Positions 35,127-43,406 of a stretch of 45,456 bases of DNA are shown one piece after another (position 1 is the stretch's first letter; each line of letters begins with the position of its first letter). This stretch comes from Phycisphaerae bacterium. GTDB taxonomy: Bacteria > Planctomycetota > Phycisphaerae > UBA1845. Position numbers and translations under genes: made by a program. A model generated the notes under the pieces. The model did no database searches and was not told the origin of the DNA. It worked only from the letters and a program-made list of their open reading frames with translations. The stretch lies in contig JAJDEB010000023.1 in assembly GCA_029260015.1 (NCBI GenBank), positions 1-45,456 of the forward strand, in the 5' to 3' direction.

Positions 35127-38112
35127 TCCGGAACAAACCCATCACGAAAAAGTTTGCGCGATCTTCGTCGCGGTACGGCGATTGGCTCCCGATTTGCGCG
35201 ATGCTTACTTAGATGAAGCCTGCGGTTCTGACGAGACATTGCGGCGCGATGTCGAGATGTTTCTTTCGGTAGATGACGAAGGTGGTGACGCCCTTGCCAC
35301 CCAGGCACTCGGCGAAAAGTTCAATGAATTCGTCGCCGAAGCAATCGTCGGTGATGACGCAATTCCCCAATCCATCGGGATGTACCGTATCGTCCGCAAG
35401 ATCGGCGAGGGCGGAATGGGTGTCGTGTACGAAGCCCAACAAGAAAACCCGGATCGCCGTGTCGCGTTGAAAGTCATTCGGCCGGGCGTCGCCACACCGA
35501 AACTGCTTCGCCGGTTTCAGCACGAAGCACAAATACTTGGGCGACTACAGCATCCTGGTGTCGCCCACATTTACGAAGCTGGCGTGGCCGATACCGGTCA
35601 AGGCATGCAGCCGTTTTTCGCGATGGAGTTGATCGAAGGCCGACCGCTCCTCGACTATATCAAACACAATCATTTGGACGCGCGAAAGCGATTTGCACTT
35701 CTTGCGAGCATTTGCGATGCCGTCGAACACGCCCATCAAAAAGGCGTAATTCACCGCGATCTAAAGCCCGCCAATATTCTCGTCAACAGTTCCGGACAAC
35801 CCAAAGTGTTGGACTTCGGCGTCGCTCGCGCCACCGACTCCGACGTGCAATTGACCACGATGCAAACCGATGTGGGGCAACTCATCGGAACGCTTGCTTA
35901 CATGTCGCCCGAACAGGTTGCAGCCGACCCGTTGGCGCTCGACACCCGCAGCGATGTTTATGCGTTGGGTGTTTTGGCATATGAAGTTCTTGTAAGCCGC
36001 CTGCCATACGACATAGGTAACAGAATGATTCACGAAGCCGCCCGCGTCATTCGCGAGGATGAACCCACGAGCATCGGGACGATCGACCGAACGCTGCGCG
36101 GCGATGTAGAAACGATACTGCTTAAAGCACTCGAAAAGGACAAAGTGCGCCGCTATCAGTCTGCAGGAGAATTCGCCGCAGACATTCGTCACTTTCTAAA
36201 AGACGAGCCGATCGTTGCACGCCCTGCGAGCACCTTCTATCAAGTGCAAAAATTTGCAAAACGTCATCGGACGTTGGTGTCTGGAATCGCAACGACATTT
36301 TTGGCACTCGTTATCGGTTTGGTGGTAAGTATCAGTATGTATCTGGATGCAGAACGCGCACGTGCTTCAGAAAGCGAACAACGTACCATCGCTCAACAGG
36401 AAACGGAGAAGGCGAAGCAGGCGCGGGATGCCGAGAGCGAGCAGCGAGTGATTGCAGAACAGGAAGCGGACAAGGCCACCGCGATCAATGACTTTATTTT
36501 GACGGGGTTGCTCGAATCCTCCAACCCATGGAAAACGCATAGCCGCGACGTGTCGATGGTGGACGTCCTCGACAGCCTCGCGGGATCGGCGGGGGAAACT
36601 TTCGCTGACCAACCTGCGCAAGAAGCAGAGAGTCGTCACACACTTGGCGTGACTTACCACGGGTTGGGCGATTTAAAGAAAGCGATAGAGCAACTAGAAA
36701 TTGCGACTGAAATTCGTCGCCAACTACATCCGGATGGGCACGATGACCTGGCGGAGAGTTTGCTGCAACTTGCATTCACGGTCAACACGATGGGTCGCTT
36801 CGACGAAGCGGTCCCGATTTGCCGCGAAGCGCTACAAATCCGCCAACAATTACATGACGATTGGGATCTACCAGTGGTCGAGTGCAAGACAGCGCTCGGA
36901 CAAATTTTGATGAGAACAGGAGACTACAAGTCCGCCGAGCCGATTCTTCGTGAAGCGCTTGAAAATCGTAGGAAGTATTTCGCCGATGACTCGAAACTAA
37001 TCGCCCGTGGCGCGAACCAACTGGGCGCATTGCTGCACGACATAGATCGCAATGAAGAAGCCGAGCCCTTGATGCGCGAGGCCTACGAAATTTGCATGAA
37101 AATTTCGCCAGACCATCCGGCGACGGCCAGTTGCATCAGTGACCTCGCCGCGGTCGTTATCAAACTGGGGCGGTCCGAAGAAGCGGTCGAACTGTATCGA
37201 GAATCAATGGCTATGTACGCAATGCACCTTGGCGCAGAAAACCATCGCACCCTCGGAGTCAAGCGCAACCTAGCCGACGCCCTTCGCAAGCAAGGCGATC
37301 TCGAAGAAGCCGAAAAACTACTGCGCGAAGTCGTCGAAGTAAGTGAACGAACGATCGGAACTGAGCATCCAGACACGCTTATCGCACTGAATACACTCGC
37401 GCTACTGCTTCATCGAACCGACCGCATCGACGAAGCCGCCCCCATCTACGCCAAAGTCATCGAGATATCCAAGAAGACACTCGGGGCTGATCATACGGAT
37501 ACGTTAAGCGCAACATACAACCTTGCATGGCTTCATCAAAACCTCGGAGAGCCTGAAATCGCAGAGCCGCTATTTCGCGAGGTCGTCGTGGGTTTTCGTT
37601 CAAAGTTTGGCGAGTCGCATCGTGACACAATTACTGTGATGGGCGGCTTGGCCGAATGCCTTGTCGAATTGGAAAAACTTGAAGACGCAGAGTCCATATA
37701 TCGAACAATCGTAGATACCAATCAACAGAAACTGGGTGAACACGATCCGGGCCTCGCGAAGCCGCTCAATAAGTTGTCCGATGTGCTGTTGGCCCAAGAA
37801 AAGTTCGATGATGCACAACCCATTATGGTTCAGTGCCTAAAAATTCTTGAGGCAGGCCAGATGGCAAAGCACTGGCAGGCGGCTGAGTTGCGCAGCAAAT
37901 TGGGTGGTTGCCAAACAAACCTGAAAGAATTTGAAGAAGCGGAACAAAACCTTTTGGAGAGCCTTAAAGCACTAGAAGAGAATACCGAGACGCCGGATCG
38001 TCCCATCAACGAAGCGCTCGATCGCATCATCAGCCTTTACGGTCTTCTAGGAGACTCTGAGAAAGTTAAACTCTACCAATCGCGCCAAACTGAGCGATTC
38101 TCACCAAACTAA
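35119..38112 (+). CDS. Ser/Thr protein kinase with C-terminal TPR array
   Basis: A 997-residue membrane kinase. The start at 35119 has GGGAGAT upstream and overlaps the sigma gene; the longer frame from 35089 is less likely. After a helical lead (1-85), the PknB-type kinase domain (88-360) shows GEGGMGVVYEA, ALKVI (K118), HRDLKPANIL (D214), DFG (232-234) and YMSPEQ, so it should be active. One membrane helix (about 385-408) joins an AERARASESEQR coiled coil and about ten tetratricopeptide repeats (500-990), many of kinesin-light-chain type (GDLEEAEKLLREVVEVSER, LGADHTDTL). The TPR part is outside the membrane if topology is standard. It is coupled to the ECF sigma gene. Confidence 0.95.
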   Translation: MTNPEQTHHEKVCAIFVAVRRLAPDLRDAYLDEACGSDETLRRDVEMFLSVDDEGGDALATQALGEKFNEFVAEAIVGDDAIPQSIGMYRIVRKIGEGGMGVVYEAQQENPDRRVALKVIRPGVATPKLLRRFQHEAQILGRLQHPGVAHIYEAGVADTGQGMQPFFAMELIEGRPLLDYIKHNHLDARKRFALLASICDAVEHAHQKGVIHRDLKPANILVNSSGQPKVLDFGVARATDSDVQLTTMQTDVGQLIGTLAYMSPEQVAADPLALDTRSDVYALGVLAYEVLVSRLPYDIGNRMIHEAARVIREDEPTSIGTIDRTLRGDVETILLKALEKDKVRRYQSAGEFAADIRHFLKDEPIVARPASTFYQVQKFAKRHRTLVSGIATTFLALVIGLVVSISMYLDAERARASESEQRTIAQQETEKAKQARDAESEQRVIAEQEADKATAINDFILTGLLESSNPWKTHSRDVSMVDVLDSLAGSAGETFADQPAQEAESRHTLGVTYHGLGDLKKAIEQLEIATEIRRQLHPDGHDDLAESLLQLAFTVNTMGRFDEAVPICREALQIRQQLHDDWDLPVVECKTALGQILMRTGDYKSAEPILREALENRRKYFADDSKLIARGANQLGALLHDIDRNEEAEPLMREAYEICMKISPDHPATASCISDLAAVVIKLGRSEEAVELYRESMAMYAMHLGAENHRTLGVKRNLADALRKQGDLEEAEKLLREVVEVSERTIGTEHPDTLIALNTLALLLHRTDRIDEAAPIYAKVIEISKKTLGADHTDTLSATYNLAWLHQNLGEPEIAEPLFREVVVGFRSKFGESHRDTITVMGGLAECLVELEKLEDAESIYRTIVDTNQQKLGEHDPGLAKPLNKLSDVLLAQEKFDDAQPIMVQCLKILEAGQMAKHWQAAELRSKLGGCQTNLKEFEEAEQNLLESLKALEENTETPDRPINEALDRIISLYGLLGDSEKVKLYQSRQTERFSPN

Positions 38113-38255
38113 TTCAATAGATGGATCGAATGATGATGGAGTAAGGTCAGTTTCTTTGATGCGATGCGACTGGACCGAAAGCAAGATATATATTTGCAAT
38201 GGTTCAGGATATTCAAATGTCAATCATACATGGATTGCTGGGTACTGCTAAAGTT

Positions 38256-38607
38256 TCAATCTAGTAGCCCAATCAATTCTTCCAACGTCCAAACATCATC
38301 GGCAAACAGATTCTGCATCCCGCTTGTCGCGCTCGATTGCAAAGTAGCTGCGCGGTCTTCGGCTGAGTGTCATGCGCGCAGTCGCCCCCAAGCCCGGGGC
38401 GAATTCTACAACATCATCATCTTTGTCGATTGCCAACGACTGCAACATCCGTTTCGTTAGTTCGATGCCGCCGGGCCGCAGAACTTTTTTCCCAAGCCGG
38501 GCAAGCACCCAGTGACCGGGCGCCTTGGTCAAATTGCCTGGCTGGCCCATCACAATGTCGCTTGCGTGATTCGCCATGTTTGGTTTCTCAATATCGAGTC
38601 GTGCCAT
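38256..38607 (-). pseudogene. Truncated SAM methyltransferase joined to a transposase-like tail
   Basis: From ATG 38605-38607 (AAGG upstream), the frame encodes MARLDIEKPNMANHASDIV, LTKAPGHWVLARLGKKVLRP, GGIELTKRMLQSLAI and then DDVVEFAPGLGATARMTL, the SAM-binding start of a class I methyltransferase, ending at ERDKRDAESVCR with a stop. The family normally has about 260 residues; two thirds are missing. In the next frame, ATSGMQNLFADDVW plus TLEELIGLLD and TGA (38256-38258) resembles the last residues of IS1-type transposases. So the gene seems broken by a mobile element of which only the end remains. It starts 14 bp after the cupin stop, as in an operon. Confidence 0.65.
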
Positions 38608-38621
38608 ATTCTGAACCTTAC

Positions 38622-38984
38622 TTAGTCCGCGACTTTTTCGTGCTTGAACATCGTGAGGATCATCTTGAAGCACTGCTTGGCGTTGACTGCGTGAGGTATG
38701 TTTGCAGGCATCAGAACGACCTGGCCTGCAGCAACTTCATGCAGCGTTCCGTTGATGACAATTTCGCCTGTGCCATCGATCACATGGGCGATCGCGTCAT
38801 ACGGACACGTGTGTTCGCTGAGATGCTGCCCCGCGTCGAATGCGAAGAGCGTCAACGAACCCGCCGGGGATTTCATTAACGTGCGGCTCACGATGGAGTC
38901 GTCGCTGTGCGCCGCCAAGTTTGCAAGTTCGCTTACAGTTTCCGGCGTGAAGCCGGGGTTCGTGGACTTTGCTTCCGTCATCAT
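38622..38984 (-). CDS. Cupin domain protein
   Basis: A 120-residue single-domain cupin. The ATG at 38982-38984 has GAGGTGA just upstream. It has SLTLFAFDAGQHLSEHTCPY, then DAIAHVIDGTGEIVINGT, and the second motif GQVVLMPANIPHAVNA, giving metal ligands of the cupin type (two His near HLSEH and one in PHAV). Such small cupins often serve as metal-binding sensors or isomerases and are common in anaerobe-to-microaerobe and NO-stress clusters. It lies on the same strand as the RIC and hmp genes, 122 bp after ric, and before the broken methyltransferase. Confidence 0.85.
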   Translation of the reverse strand: MMTEAKSTNPGFTPETVSELANLAAHSDDSIVSRTLMKSPAGSLTLFAFDAGQHLSEHTCPYDAIAHVIDGTGEIVINGTLHEVAAGQVVLMPANIPHAVNAKQCFKMILTMFKHEKVAD

Positions 38985-39106
38985 TCACCTCGACTCTTGT
39001 AAACACATGGAGTGTCAATCTTTACGCTGGCAATGAACATCGTGACAAGCTGTGGTGTGCAGCCTTGCCTCAGGTGACGACTCAGAACTGTTACTTCTGA
39101 AAACGC

Positions 39107-39862
39107 TCATTGCGATACGGTCCCTGCTCTCGAAGTTCCGCTCAGTTTGGCGGCAAGTTGTGATGCGCGCGGGAACAGCACATTGTTCTCTTTGTGGATA
39201 TGGCGAAATAGGTCGGCTTCGAGTTCCTGTAAACCATCAAGCATCGCTCGAAACGTGTTGCATCCACCTTCCGGAAGAGTGAAATCGGATGATGCCGTCC
39301 GAATACTCTTCAAAGCCTGATTGGCGACATCGTGTTCATGTTCCATCATCCGAATCGGACTGTCGACAGATCCGAACGGAAATTGTGGTACGGCTTGCGA
39401 CTGCTCAATCATACGAATAGCCGGGAATAGCATCTGCTCTTCCTTGGACATATGTGGCACCAACTCGTCGCGAAGCTTTTGGAACGATGCCCCAAGTCGA
39501 AGTAGCCACATGTGGTGATTGCCATGAACAGAAACAACCCTATCGACAAGCAGCGTCAGTCGTGGCAACTCGCGTTTAAGATACTCGTGGTGCGTCGAGG
39601 TAATTGAATCGCACATGTCGGCAAGTGACTTTGATTCGAATTCATCTTCGGCTGTGTCGCCGGCTGCACGACATGAAATCGCTTCAAGTAAGTCCATGAG
39701 AACCGCTTGGGTATCCACCTTCCCTGACACGCATGCTTCTTCTAGCGGTTGCCCACCACCACAGCAGTAACTAATCTTGTATTGTTCGAACACGCGCGAG
39801 GTCGCCGGATGTTCAATAACCCACTGGCTGACCGAGTGAGCCAAGCTTAGTGTCGTTGTCAT
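39107..39862 (-). CDS. ric: RIC-family di-iron repair protein (ScdA/YtfE type)
   Basis: A 251-residue cytosolic protein that repairs iron-sulfur and other iron centres damaged by NO or peroxide. The N-terminal domain has VIEHPATSRVFEQYKISYCC with GGGQPLEEAC, the ScdA_N motif. The C-terminal hemerythrin-like four-helix bundle has the expected ligands: HHEYL (H91/H92), H116/H117 in GNHHMW, MSKEEQMLFPAI (E141/E142), MEHEHD (H175, H177), and RHIHKENNVLFP (H221, H223, E225). AAAGGA precedes the ATG. It starts 55 bp after the flavohemoglobin stop on the same strand, the same pair as in NsrR regulons of proteobacteria. Confidence 0.94.
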   Translation of the reverse strand: MTTTLSLAHSVSQWVIEHPATSRVFEQYKISYCCGGGQPLEEACVSGKVDTQAVLMDLLEAISCRAAGDTAEDEFESKSLADMCDSITSTHHEYLKRELPRLTLLVDRVVSVHGNHHMWLLRLGASFQKLRDELVPHMSKEEQMLFPAIRMIEQSQAVPQFPFGSVDSPIRMMEHEHDVANQALKSIRTASSDFTLPEGGCNTFRAMLDGLQELEADLFRHIHKENNVLFPRASQLAAKLSGTSRAGTVSQ

Positions 39863-39917
39863 TTCATTTTCCTTTCGCGAACAACCAATGTGTTTTTGTG
39901 CGCAGGCATGAGAACAA

Positions 39918-41171
39918 TCAGGCAGACGTTGTTGCTGCTTCCATTTCTTGCTCCAGTTCTTGCAATGGACCGAAGAATTCGTATCGGATGCGATGTTCGT
40001 CTACGCCGAGTTCTTGCAAGCTCGCCTGAATTTTCGACATGAACGGTGGCGGACCACAGAAGTAGAAGTTCGCATCGCTGTAGGGTGTCCATTCACGCAG
40101 AAACTCGGACGTCACGAATCCAGTACCGTCGCACTTGCCAGCTTCGAGGTCGCCCGGCAACGGAGCGTCGTACAGAACCCTCGTTTGAACGTTCGATGTC
40201 GCCAGCAAAAGATTGCGAAGTTCTTCTGCAAACGCATGCGTCTTGCTGTTGCGAGCGGCCTGAATGAAGTAGATCGAGGCTTCGGAATTTACATGAATGA
40301 TCGACTTGGCCATCGACAACAACGGCGTTACGCCAATACCACCTGCGATCAATACAATGGGTCTGTTGCTCACCGCCTCGGGGTCGATCGTAAATTCTCC
40401 GCATGGTGGACCAACCTTAATGCAATGTCCCACGTCGATCTCATCGTGCAGGTGACTGGAGATCAATCCGTCCGGCGCATCAGGCGTGAGTCGTTCTTCG
40501 CGCTTGACGCTGATGCGGTAATGCTGCTCACCGGTGCGATCAGATAAACTGTAAATTCGCGGAGACGTCGGCGTGTGCGGATGATCGATATGGACGGTGA
40601 TATATTGCCCAGGCTTGAAGGGCGGCAACACACCTTCGTCTTCGGGCTTCAGATAAAACGATGTTACCACATCGCTTTCCGGTACTTTCCGATCGACAAC
40701 GAAGGAGCGGTAACCATTCCAGCCACCCGGTGTGGATTGTTGCTCGTCATAAATCGCTCCTTCGCGCCCGATGAATAGTTCCGCAAGAAACCCGTAGGCT
40801 TCGGCCACGGCGTCAACGATTTCGTCCGTGGCTGCATCGCCCATGACATCCTTGATCGCATCGAGAAGATGCTTGCCGACAATCGGGTAATGCTCGGCTT
40901 GAATGCCAAGCGAGCAGTGCTTCTGAGCGATCAACTCGACGGCCGGCATGAGCACTGCCGGGTTGTCGATATGGGTAAAATATGCACAGATTGCTCCAGC
41001 CAGTGCTTTCTGCTGACCTCCGGAATGCTGGTGGGCCTGATTGAAAAACGCCTGCACTTCTGGATTGCCCTGAAACATGCGTTCATAGAACCGCCGTGTA
41101 ATGGTTTCCGCGTTGGCGGCCACTGCTGGCGTGATCTTCTTGACGATTTTGATTGTTTTGTCGCTGAGCAT
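39918..41171 (-). CDS. hmp: Flavohemoglobin (nitric oxide dioxygenase)
   Basis: A 417-residue cytosolic enzyme that oxidises NO to nitrate with O2 and NAD(P)H. The globin domain (1-140) has the proximal His H85 (AQKHCSLG), Y95, E137, and distal Y29 and Q53, all the residues expected for NO dioxygenase activity. The FAD domain (150-255) has PRIYSLSD (RxYS at 205-208) and GEFTI. The NAD domain (265-400) has [14 protein letters not shown] and [10 protein letters not shown]. Length is slightly above the usual 395-405 because of a Glu-rich tail ([14 protein letters not shown]). The gene diverges from the nsrR-like gene with a palindrome between them; it leads an operon with ric. Confidence 0.97.
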   Translation of the reverse strand: MLSDKTIKIVKKITPAVAANAETITRRFYERMFQGNPEVQAFFNQAHQHSGGQQKALAGAICAYFTHIDNPAVLMPAVELIAQKHCSLGIQAEHYPIVGKHLLDAIKDVMGDAATDEIVDAVAEAYGFLAELFIGREGAIYDEQQSTPGGWNGYRSFVVDRKVPESDVVTSFYLKPEDEGVLPPFKPGQYITVHIDHPHTPTSPRIYSLSDRTGEQHYRISVKREERLTPDAPDGLISSHLHDEIDVGHCIKVGPPCGEFTIDPEAVSNRPIVLIAGGIGVTPLLSMAKSIIHVNSEASIYFIQAARNSKTHAFAEELRNLLLATSNVQTRVLYDAPLPGDLEAGKCDGTGFVTSEFLREWTPYSDANFYFCGPPPFMSKIQASLQELGVDEHRIRYEFFGPLQELEQEMEAATTSA

Positions 41172-41249
41172 GTATGTTCCTGTTAAATAAGAGGTTGCTG
41201 TCTATGTAGCAGCCGAATAGACTGTATCAATCACCTCAAGGTATAGGTT

Positions 41250-41279
41250 ATAATTCTACCCGTCAAGGTGTAGAATTAT
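41250..41279. promoter_or_regulatory. Palindromic operator candidate between hmp and nsrR
   Basis: ATAATTCTAC and GTAGAATTAT form a perfect 10-bp inverted repeat with a 10-nt spacer. TATAAT (41249-41254) overlaps the left arm on the plus strand, and TTGACG sits in the spacer on the minus strand. A direct repeat TCAAGGTRTAG (41236-41246 and 41263-41273) overlaps it. Binding here would block both divergent promoters. Confidence 0.65.
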
Positions 41280-41305
41280 TAAGCGGTCGAGACTTGGGAA
41301 GAACC

Positions 41306-41731
41306 ATGATTTCAAAAACAGCCGAATACGCACTGCGGGCCGTGACATGTTTGGCGAATGACACTCAGAGTTCCGTGTCGGCGGATATACTTGCGGAAAA
41401 GACTAAGGTGCCGCGTCGCTATCTGACGCGTGTGTTGCAGGACTTGGCTTCGTCCGGACTGCTCGCGTCGCGCAGTGGGCCGGGGGGCGGATATATTCTG
41501 GTCAAACCCACAGAGAAAATAACCATTCTGGACGTCATCAATGCGGTCGCTCCGTTGGAACGAATCACGGCCTGCCCACTTGGACTAAAATCGCACACGT
41601 CATTGTGCCCGCTGCACGCGGAACTCGACCGAGCCTTTGCTGCCACTGAATCTGCGCTTGCGGCTGTGACGATCCGCCAACTCCTGGAATCCACCAATCC
41701 CATCGTACCGTTGCGCGAAGTTCCTCTATGA
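41306..41731 (+). CDS. nsrR: Rrf2-family regulator, NsrR-like
   Basis: A 141-residue winged-helix repressor. The ATG at 41306 has GGAAGA upstream; an in-frame TTG at 41294 is less likely. [17 protein letters not shown], the recognition region [18 protein letters not shown] and [10 protein letters not shown] are classic Rrf2. NsrR and IscR hold an Fe-S cluster with three Cys spaced about six apart; here only C90 (ACPLGLK) and C101 (SLCPLH) are seen, with H97 between, so the third ligand may be histidine or absent. Location opposite hmp and ric suggests it senses NO and represses them. Its stop overlaps the DUF3565 start by 4 bp. Confidence 0.9.
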   Translation: MISKTAEYALRAVTCLANDTQSSVSADILAEKTKVPRRYLTRVLQDLASSGLLASRSGPGGGYILVKPTEKITILDVINAVAPLERITACPLGLKSHTSLCPLHAELDRAFAATESALAAVTIRQLLESTNPIVPLREVPL

Positions 41732-41952
41732 AACAGCCAATCGCCGGGTATCACAAGGACGACGAAGACCACTGGGTCGCCCAACTCGCATGCGGTCACA
41801 ATCAACATGTCCGCCATGATCCACCGTGGGCGGTTCGCGAATGGGTTACAACGTTGGAGGGACGCACGCAAATGCTTGGGCACTTACTCGATTGTCGAAA
41901 ATGCGACGAACACGCCCCACCGGATAACCAGCCGCCCCAAGAGATCGCTTGA
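41728..41952 (+). CDS. DUF3565 family protein
   Basis: A 74-residue protein whose ATG overlaps the nsrR-like stop (ATGA). [40 protein letters not shown] and [11 protein letters not shown] form the full DUF3565 pattern. The CGHxQHxRH and CxxC residues suggest a metal site, probably zinc. The family often stands next to NO-stress and Rrf2 genes, and its function is unknown. The stop codon overlaps the -35 box of the next gene's promoter. Confidence 0.9.
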   Translation: MKQPIAGYHKDDEDHWVAQLACGHNQHVRHDPPWAVREWVTTLEGRTQMLGHLLDCRKCDEHAPPDNQPPQEIA

Positions 41953-41977
41953 CAAACATAGGACTCCGAAGTATTAT
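41949..41977 (+). promoter_or_regulatory. Consensus sigma-70 promoter of the MarR-type gene
   Basis: TTGACA (41949-41954), a 17-bp spacer and TATTAT (41972-41977), with one mismatch in the -10. Initiation about 7 nt downstream falls at 41984-41987, at the ATG itself, so the transcript is probably leaderless. Confidence 0.75.
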
Positions 41978-41986
41978 TACAACGCA

Positions 41987-42649
41987 ATGGCAAATGCACT
42001 TGAAAAAACTGATCTACCGCTCTCGCAGAAACTAGGCCACGCGATGAATCGTGTGCAGGTGGCCATGCGAGCGGATAGCTGGGAATCATTCGGGCAACGC
42101 GGGCTCAATCCGACGCAGGGACAGATTTTGATTTTGCTCAGCCAGCGCGCAGTAGGCCAAAGGCTGAATGAAATTGCGAACGAACTGGCAGTATCCTCGC
42201 CAACCGTGAGTGATTCCGTCGCGACGCTGATCGAAAAAGGGTATGTCAAGAAATCCAAAGCGAAGGATGACGCTCGCGCGGTCGCCGTGCGACTGACTTC
42301 AGCAGGTAAGAGGCTGGTCGAACAGCTTGATTCAGTGGGTGGTACCATCCAATCCGTTCTTTCCTCCCTCCCGGAATCCGAACAGATTCAACTCTATCGA
42401 ACGATGTTGCGAATGGTCCGGGAACTCCAGGTAACCGGAAAGATTCCCATGGGCAGAATGTGTGTAACCTGTCGCTATTTTCGTCCGAACGTTCATAAGG
42501 ATTCCAAACGACCGCATCATTGCGCCTTGGTCGATGTTGCGTTTGGCGATCGGACGCTGCGTTCCGACTGCCCGGAACATGAAGTCGCCGATGAGCACCT
42601 TGCCGCACAGAACTGGGAATCTTTTGCAGCCTGCTCTTCTGGCAGATAA
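41987..42649 (+). CDS. MarR-type regulator with C-terminal four-cysteine domain
   Basis: A 220-residue regulator. Residues 1-145 are a MarR winged helix (LNPTQGQILILLSQR, LNEIANELAVSSPTVSDSVA, KDDARAVAVRLTSAGKRLV wing). A C-terminal extension has four conserved-looking cysteines: C159 and C162 (MCVTCRYFRPN), C179 (HHCALVDVAFGD) and C195 (SDCPEHE). These could bind zinc or an iron-sulfur cluster, so redox or NO sensing is possible. The start ATG 41987 has no ribosome site and follows its own strong promoter closely. In-frame codons upstream to 41807 include none that could start with support. It sits between DUF3565 and a thioredoxin-like gene. Confidence 0.88.
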   Translation: MANALEKTDLPLSQKLGHAMNRVQVAMRADSWESFGQRGLNPTQGQILILLSQRAVGQRLNEIANELAVSSPTVSDSVATLIEKGYVKKSKAKDDARAVAVRLTSAGKRLVEQLDSVGGTIQSVLSSLPESEQIQLYRTMLRMVRELQVTGKIPMGRMCVTCRYFRPNVHKDSKRPHHCALVDVAFGDRTLRSDCPEHEVADEHLAAQNWESFAACSSGR

Positions 42650-42765
42650 AATTTTGCACAAATGAATAGATAGGAGTCCTACTTGCCGTAGTTCATGCTG
42701 CTGCCACTGGCCGTGGCAAACAGTAAACATGAGTGGCCACATTTAAGAATCTAAGGAGAATGACA

Positions 42766-43002
42766 ATGTCGAAAGCGATTTTCTATCATGCAGGATGCCC
42801 CGTATGTGTCGAAGCCGAGCAGCAGGTTGCACAGTCCATTGATCCGGCGAAGTACAAGGTCGAATTCGTCCATCTGGGCAAAGATGGAGGCCGGCTCGGC
42901 GAGGCTGAATCCGTGGGAGTCAAGTCCGTTCCTGCGCTTGTGCTCGACGGCACCGTTTTTCACATCAATCATGGCGCCGACCTTTCCGCCCTGAAGGCTT
43001 AA
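42766..43002 (+). CDS. Thioredoxin-like small protein with CPVC motif
   Basis: A 78-residue glutaredoxin/thioredoxin-fold protein. AAGGAG lies 7 nt before the ATG at 42766; the longer frame from 42733 is not supported. It has FYHAGCPVCVEAEQQV, with the redox-active CPVC, and the cis-proline region GVKSVPALVLDG. It is shorter than thioredoxin (about 105) and like the small thiol oxidoreductases found near redox regulators. It follows the four-cysteine MarR-type gene by 116 bp and may be its target or keep its cysteines reduced; both are inference. Confidence 0.85.
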   Translation: MSKAIFYHAGCPVCVEAEQQVAQSIDPAKYKVEFVHLGKDGGRLGEAESVGVKSVPALVLDGTVFHINHGADLSALKA

Positions 43003-43406
43003 AGGGAGTTCGTGCCTTGGCCATCGACAGCTGCCGGTCCCTTACGTTCTGGGCCGGCGGCTGTCTGATGTCACGTTCCAATTCGCAGAGACTGAATTGG
43101 CAATGAAGAACGACAAATACGACACATGCGCGTTGCAATGCTTGCGTCGGCCAGTCCATTCAATTCTGAAATCTACGCGCCGACAATGTGTAGTACGGTT
43201 TCTATTTCATCAATAGCGCCGAACGGTTCTTCAGACTCACGGACGCCAAGGGGCTCAATTATCGTTTCGAGATGGAAGTCAGTCATTGATTTCATTCGCT
43301 GAATATTGGGCGAACCCCTCCATATGAGTACAATCTCAACTGCGCCGAAACCGGCTTGCCGCCACCATCGCGTGGCTGACGTACAAACCAAACAGCGAGG
43401 CGAACT
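43003..43406. other. Gap with a strong hairpin after the thioredoxin-like gene
   Basis: GACAGCTGCCGG (43026-43037) pairs with CCGGCGGCTGTC (43054-43065), 12 bp with one G-U pair. No T-run follows on the plus strand, so it may be a weak or factor-assisted terminator. On the minus strand, 43173-43295 can encode 40 residues (MKSMTDFHLETIIEPLGV, then EPFGAIDEIETVLHIVGA) without a ribosome site; it looks protein-like but I cannot name it. I see nothing else. Confidence 0.4.
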
